From positions 1 to 64,000 of the forward strand of contig NZ_JBKBHC010000004.1 in assembly GCF_046297895.1 (NCBI RefSeq): a stretch of 64,000 nt of DNA. Direction: 5' to 3'. Below, one piece after another: positions 61,520 to 64,000 of the stretch. Source of the stretch: Ferrovibrio sp046297895. Lineage in GTDB: Bacteria > Pseudomonadota > Alphaproteobacteria > Ferrovibrionales > Ferrovibrionaceae. The position numbers and the translations under genes are program-made. The notes under the pieces are model-generated. The model ran no database searches. It saw only the letters and a program-made list of their open reading frames with translations, and was not told the origin of the DNA. Numbering within the stretch: the stretch's first letter is position 1; the number at the start of each line of letters is the position of its first letter.

Positions 61520-62392
61520 ATGCTCGAATTTTCCATCCTACTGCCGGCGATCCTGAACGGACTGACCACCGGTGCGATCTATGCCCTGATCGCACTGGGC
61601 CTCACGCTGATCTACGGGGTGCTGCACATCATCAATTTCGCCCATGGCAGCCTGCTGATGCTGGCGCTCTATGGCGTGTTCTTTCTGCACAGCCTGTTTG
61701 GAGTCGATCCTTATCTGGCGCTGCCGGCGGCTGCCGTGGCCCTGTTCGGCATTGGCTACGGACTGCAGCGGTTCATCATCGGCCGTGCCAGTCATGGGAA
61801 AGACGAGAATATCCTTCTGGTCACGCTTGGGTTGTCAGTGATCATCGAGAATCTCGCTCTCTATCTCTGGCGCTCGGATACCCGCACCATCGAGACGCCG
61901 TATTCCTTTGATGTCTTCGATTTCGGTGTGGCTTTCATCCCCGTGCCCAAGGCCATCGCCTTCGTCGGCGCGCTGTTGGTTGCCGGCCTTCTCTGGCTGC
62001 TCATGGCGCGCACCGACCTTGGCCGTGCCATCCGCGCACTGGCCAAGGAGCGCCAGGGCGCCAGACTGGTCGGCATCAATGTCGATCACATCTTCGCCAT
62101 GTCGTTTGGCATTGGCTGCGCCTGCCTGGGTATTGCCGCCTGCCTGCTTCTGCCCAGCTTCTATGTCAGCCCGCAGGTCGGCCATGCCTTCGTCCTGGTT
62201 GCTTTCACCGTGGTCGTGCTGGGCGGCATGGGTAGTTTCGTCGGCGCCCTGCTGGGTGGACTGATCATCGGCGTGACCGAAAGCCTGGGTGGTCTGTTCC
62301 TCGGCGAAAGCCTGGGACAGCTCGGCATCTTCCTGATCTTCATTATCGTCCTGCTGTTCCGGCCCACCGGATTGCTGGGGCAGAGGGCCTGA
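61520..62392 (+). CDS. livH: Branched-chain-type ABC permease LivH
   Basis: A 290-residue inner-membrane permease. It opens LLPAILNGLTTGAIYALIALGLTLIYGVLHIINFAHGSLLMLALYG, the LivH signature. The EAA-like region is GRAIRALAKERQGARLVGINVDHIFAMSFGIGCACLGIAACLL, and GGMGSFVGALLGGLIIGVTESL lies near the C-terminus. It pairs with LivM. The gene is 54 bp after the binding-protein gene, across the hairpin. Confidence 0.93.
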   Translation: MLEFSILLPAILNGLTTGAIYALIALGLTLIYGVLHIINFAHGSLLMLALYGVFFLHSLFGVDPYLALPAAAVALFGIGYGLQRFIIGRASHGKDENILLVTLGLSVIIENLALYLWRSDTRTIETPYSFDVFDFGVAFIPVPKAIAFVGALLVAGLLWLLMARTDLGRAIRALAKERQGARLVGINVDHIFAMSFGIGCACLGIAACLLLPSFYVSPQVGHAFVLVAFTVVVLGGMGSFVGALLGGLIIGVTESLGGLFLGESLGQLGIFLIFIIVLLFRPTGLLGQRA

Positions 62393-62394
62393 CC

Positions 62395-63375
62395 ATGCGC
62401 AGCCTGACGGCCATCGTGCTTTTCTTCATCGCGCTGCTGCCCCTGCCATTCGTGGTGCAGTCGGATTTCTGGCTCACCTGGCTCACTCTGGCGCTGTTCT
62501 ATGCCTATCTTGGCCAGGCCTGGAACCTGCTGGGTGGTTATGGCGGCCAGTTTTCCTTCGGTCACGCGCTGTTTTTTGGCACCGGGGCCTATTGCACGGC
62601 CATCCTGCAGATCCAGTTCGGCATCAATGCCTGGGCCGGCTTTGTGCTGGCCGCGGTGGCCGCCGGCATTGTCGGCGCAGGCACCGGCTGGCTGGTTTTC
62701 CGTTACGGTCTGCGCGGGTCGTATTTTGCGCTGGTGACGCTGGCCTTCGCCGAGGTCTTCCGCATTCTTGCCAACACCTTCGCCTTCACCGGCGCGGGTG
62801 TCGGCCTGTTGGTGCCGCTGCAGCCCGGTGTCGCCCAGATGCAGTTCGAATCCAAGGCGGGGTTCTTCTGGCTGCTGCTGCTGCTGGTTTCTGCCGGCCT
62901 GCTATTTACCTGGTGGCTGCAGAATGCCCGCTTCGGTGCACGCCTGATGGCGGTGCGGGAGAACGAGGATGCCGCCCGCGCGCTCGGCGTCGATCCTTTC
63001 AATACCAAGTTGCTGGCGATCATTGCGTCGGGCGCCATCGCCGGCACGGGCGGCGCCGTCTATGTGCAACTCTTCCTCTATATCGATCCCAACATCGCCT
63101 ATGGTCCGGCCATGTCGGTGGAGGCGCTGCTGGTGCCGATCATCGGGGGGCTGGGTACCATCTTTGGCCCTGTACTGGGTGCCTTCGCCCTCCACGCCAT
63201 TGCCGAGATCGGACGGCTGGTTTTTGGCGAGGCGCCAGGTCTCAACCTCGTGCTCTATGGCCTTCTACTGGTGCTGATGGTGCTGTTCCTGCCCAACGGA
63301 CTGTTCGGGCTGGGCAAAACGAGCTTCGGCACCGGCGCCCTGCGCCGCCTGTTCAAGCGGGGCGCCCATGCTTGA
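62395..63375 (+). CDS. livM: Branched-chain-type ABC permease LivM
   Basis: A 326-residue permease with about nine hydrophobic segments. Typical LivM features are LGQAWNLLGGYGGQFSFGHALFFGTGAY, ARLMAVRENEDAARALGVDPFNTKLLAIIASGAIAGTGGAVY and MSVEALLVPIIGGLGTIFGPVLGAFAL. It starts 2 bp after livH and overlaps livG by 8 bp. Confidence 0.93.
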   Translation: MRSLTAIVLFFIALLPLPFVVQSDFWLTWLTLALFYAYLGQAWNLLGGYGGQFSFGHALFFGTGAYCTAILQIQFGINAWAGFVLAAVAAGIVGAGTGWLVFRYGLRGSYFALVTLAFAEVFRILANTFAFTGAGVGLLVPLQPGVAQMQFESKAGFFWLLLLLVSAGLLFTWWLQNARFGARLMAVRENEDAARALGVDPFNTKLLAIIASGAIAGTGGAVYVQLFLYIDPNIAYGPAMSVEALLVPIIGGLGTIFGPVLGAFALHAIAEIGRLVFGEAPGLNLVLYGLLLVLMVLFLPNGLFGLGKTSFGTGALRRLFKRGAHA

Positions 63376-64000
63376 GATCAAGAATCTGGCCAAACGCTTC
63401 GGCGGCCTGGTCGCGACCAACAATGTCAGTTTCACCATTCAGGCCGGCAGCATTTCGGCCCTGATCGGACCGAACGGCGCCGGCAAGACCACGATCTTTG
63501 CGCAGATTTCCGGTTTTCATAAACCCGATGCTGGCGACATCCGGTTTGAGGGGCGCTCGCTGCTTGGCCTGACGCCGGAAAAGATCTGTCTGCTGGGTGT
63601 GACCCGCACCTTTCAGATCGTGCAGCCCTTTGCCGGCCTGAACGTGCGCGAGAATATAGCTGTCGGCGCCCATCTGCATCGGGCCGGCCGTCGTGCGGCC
63701 CTTGAGCATGCCGAGGCGATTGCCCATCGCGTTGGCCTGGGGTCGCAACTCGACAAGCCGGCCGCTGCGCTCACCGTAGCCGGGCGCAAGCGGCTGGAAC
63801 TGGCCAAGGCGCTGGCAACCGATCCCAAGCTTATCCTGCTCGACGAGGTGATGGCCGGCCTGAATCCGGCCGAGATCGACGAGATCATCCCGGTGATCCG
63901 GGGCATCCGCCAGTCAGGTGTTACCATCCTGCTGATCGAACATGTCATGCGTGCCGTTATGAATCTGTCCGATCATGCCTGGGTGCTGAACAACGGCAGC
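63368..64000 (+). CDS. livG: Branched-chain-type ABC ATPase LivG, 5' part only
   Basis: The first 211 codons of a gene cut by the right edge. Walker A is GPNGAGKTT (34-42), the Q-loop region is RTFQIVQPFAGLNVRENIAVGAH, the signature is LTVAGRKRLELAKAL, and Walker B is LILLDEVMAGLNP. The signature LTVAGRKR differs from the usual LSYGQQRR but is common in this group of aromatic/amide-type LivG proteins. The start overlaps livM. A livF gene is expected beyond the window. Confidence 0.93.
   Translation, partial: MLEIKNLAKRFGGLVATNNVSFTIQAGSISALIGPNGAGKTTIFAQISGFHKPDAGDIRFEGRSLLGLTPEKICLLGVTRTFQIVQPFAGLNVRENIAVGAHLHRAGRRAALEHAEAIAHRVGLGSQLDKPAAALTVAGRKRLELAKALATDPKLILLDEVMAGLNPAEIDEIIPVIRGIRQSGVTILLIEHVMRAVMNLSDHAWVLNNGS

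Overview
The window is a high-GC, densely coded piece of an alphaproteobacterial chromosome. It looks Rhodospirillales-like: the yqeY-dnaG-rpoD block sits divergent from carA-carB, greA follows, a DUF6455 protein is present, and ETF-ubiquinone oxidoreductase sits beside udg/slt/moaB. There is no rRNA, CRISPR array, integrase, transposase or phage gene; the region reads as stable chromosome with a few accessory clusters. Both window edges cut genes (ispE on the left, livG on the right).

Layout. 1-2000: ispE start and a TPR lipoprotein. 2005-10963: ETF-QO, family-4 UDG, MFS transporter, lytic transglycosylase, moaB, GNAT, radical SAM protein, and small genes. Two of these (9250 and 10433) look leaderless and one (10963) has a textbook FNR/FixK class II promoter. 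10964-11301 is non-coding, with helically phased A-tracts and a tandem repeat. 11302-17554: a DUF4212/ActP-type sodium symporter pair divergent from a CBS-DUF294 / DnaQ-like exonuclease / unknown operon, followed by three small membrane proteins. 17547-21729: a two-component system plus PepSY protein, divergent from a His/Asp-rich secreted peptide, cytochrome b561, an SHP-type (DUF1924) cytochrome and a diheme cytochrome c. 22153-32008: tRNA-Ile(CAU), rpoD, dnaG, yqeY, carA, carB, greA. 32025-36193: hydrolase, orphan response regulator, crotonase-fold protein, MBL-fold hydrolase, methyltransferase.

36190-54875 is the most interesting block. A minus-strand operon of eleven genes starts with two MurG-like and two GT4 glycosyltransferases, a histidine phosphatase, a polysaccharide-deacetylase-like protein and a PH-like membrane protein. 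It runs by consecutive 4-bp ATGA overlaps into a complete yejF-A-B-E peptide ABC importer. Divergent from it are an ABC-exporter-like protein whose ATPase motifs are all degenerate, a lone cyclic-nucleotide-binding protein, a small methyltransferase and a large FAD oxidoreductase. Together these look like an uncharacterised glycan/lipid envelope system.

54939-64000: a P1-type aminopeptidase translationally coupled to an orphan peptide-binding protein, an OmpA-like lipoprotein, tRNA-Arg(ACG), and a GntR/HutC-controlled branched-chain-type ABC importer (Tat-exported binding protein, livH, livM, livG) that continues past the window.
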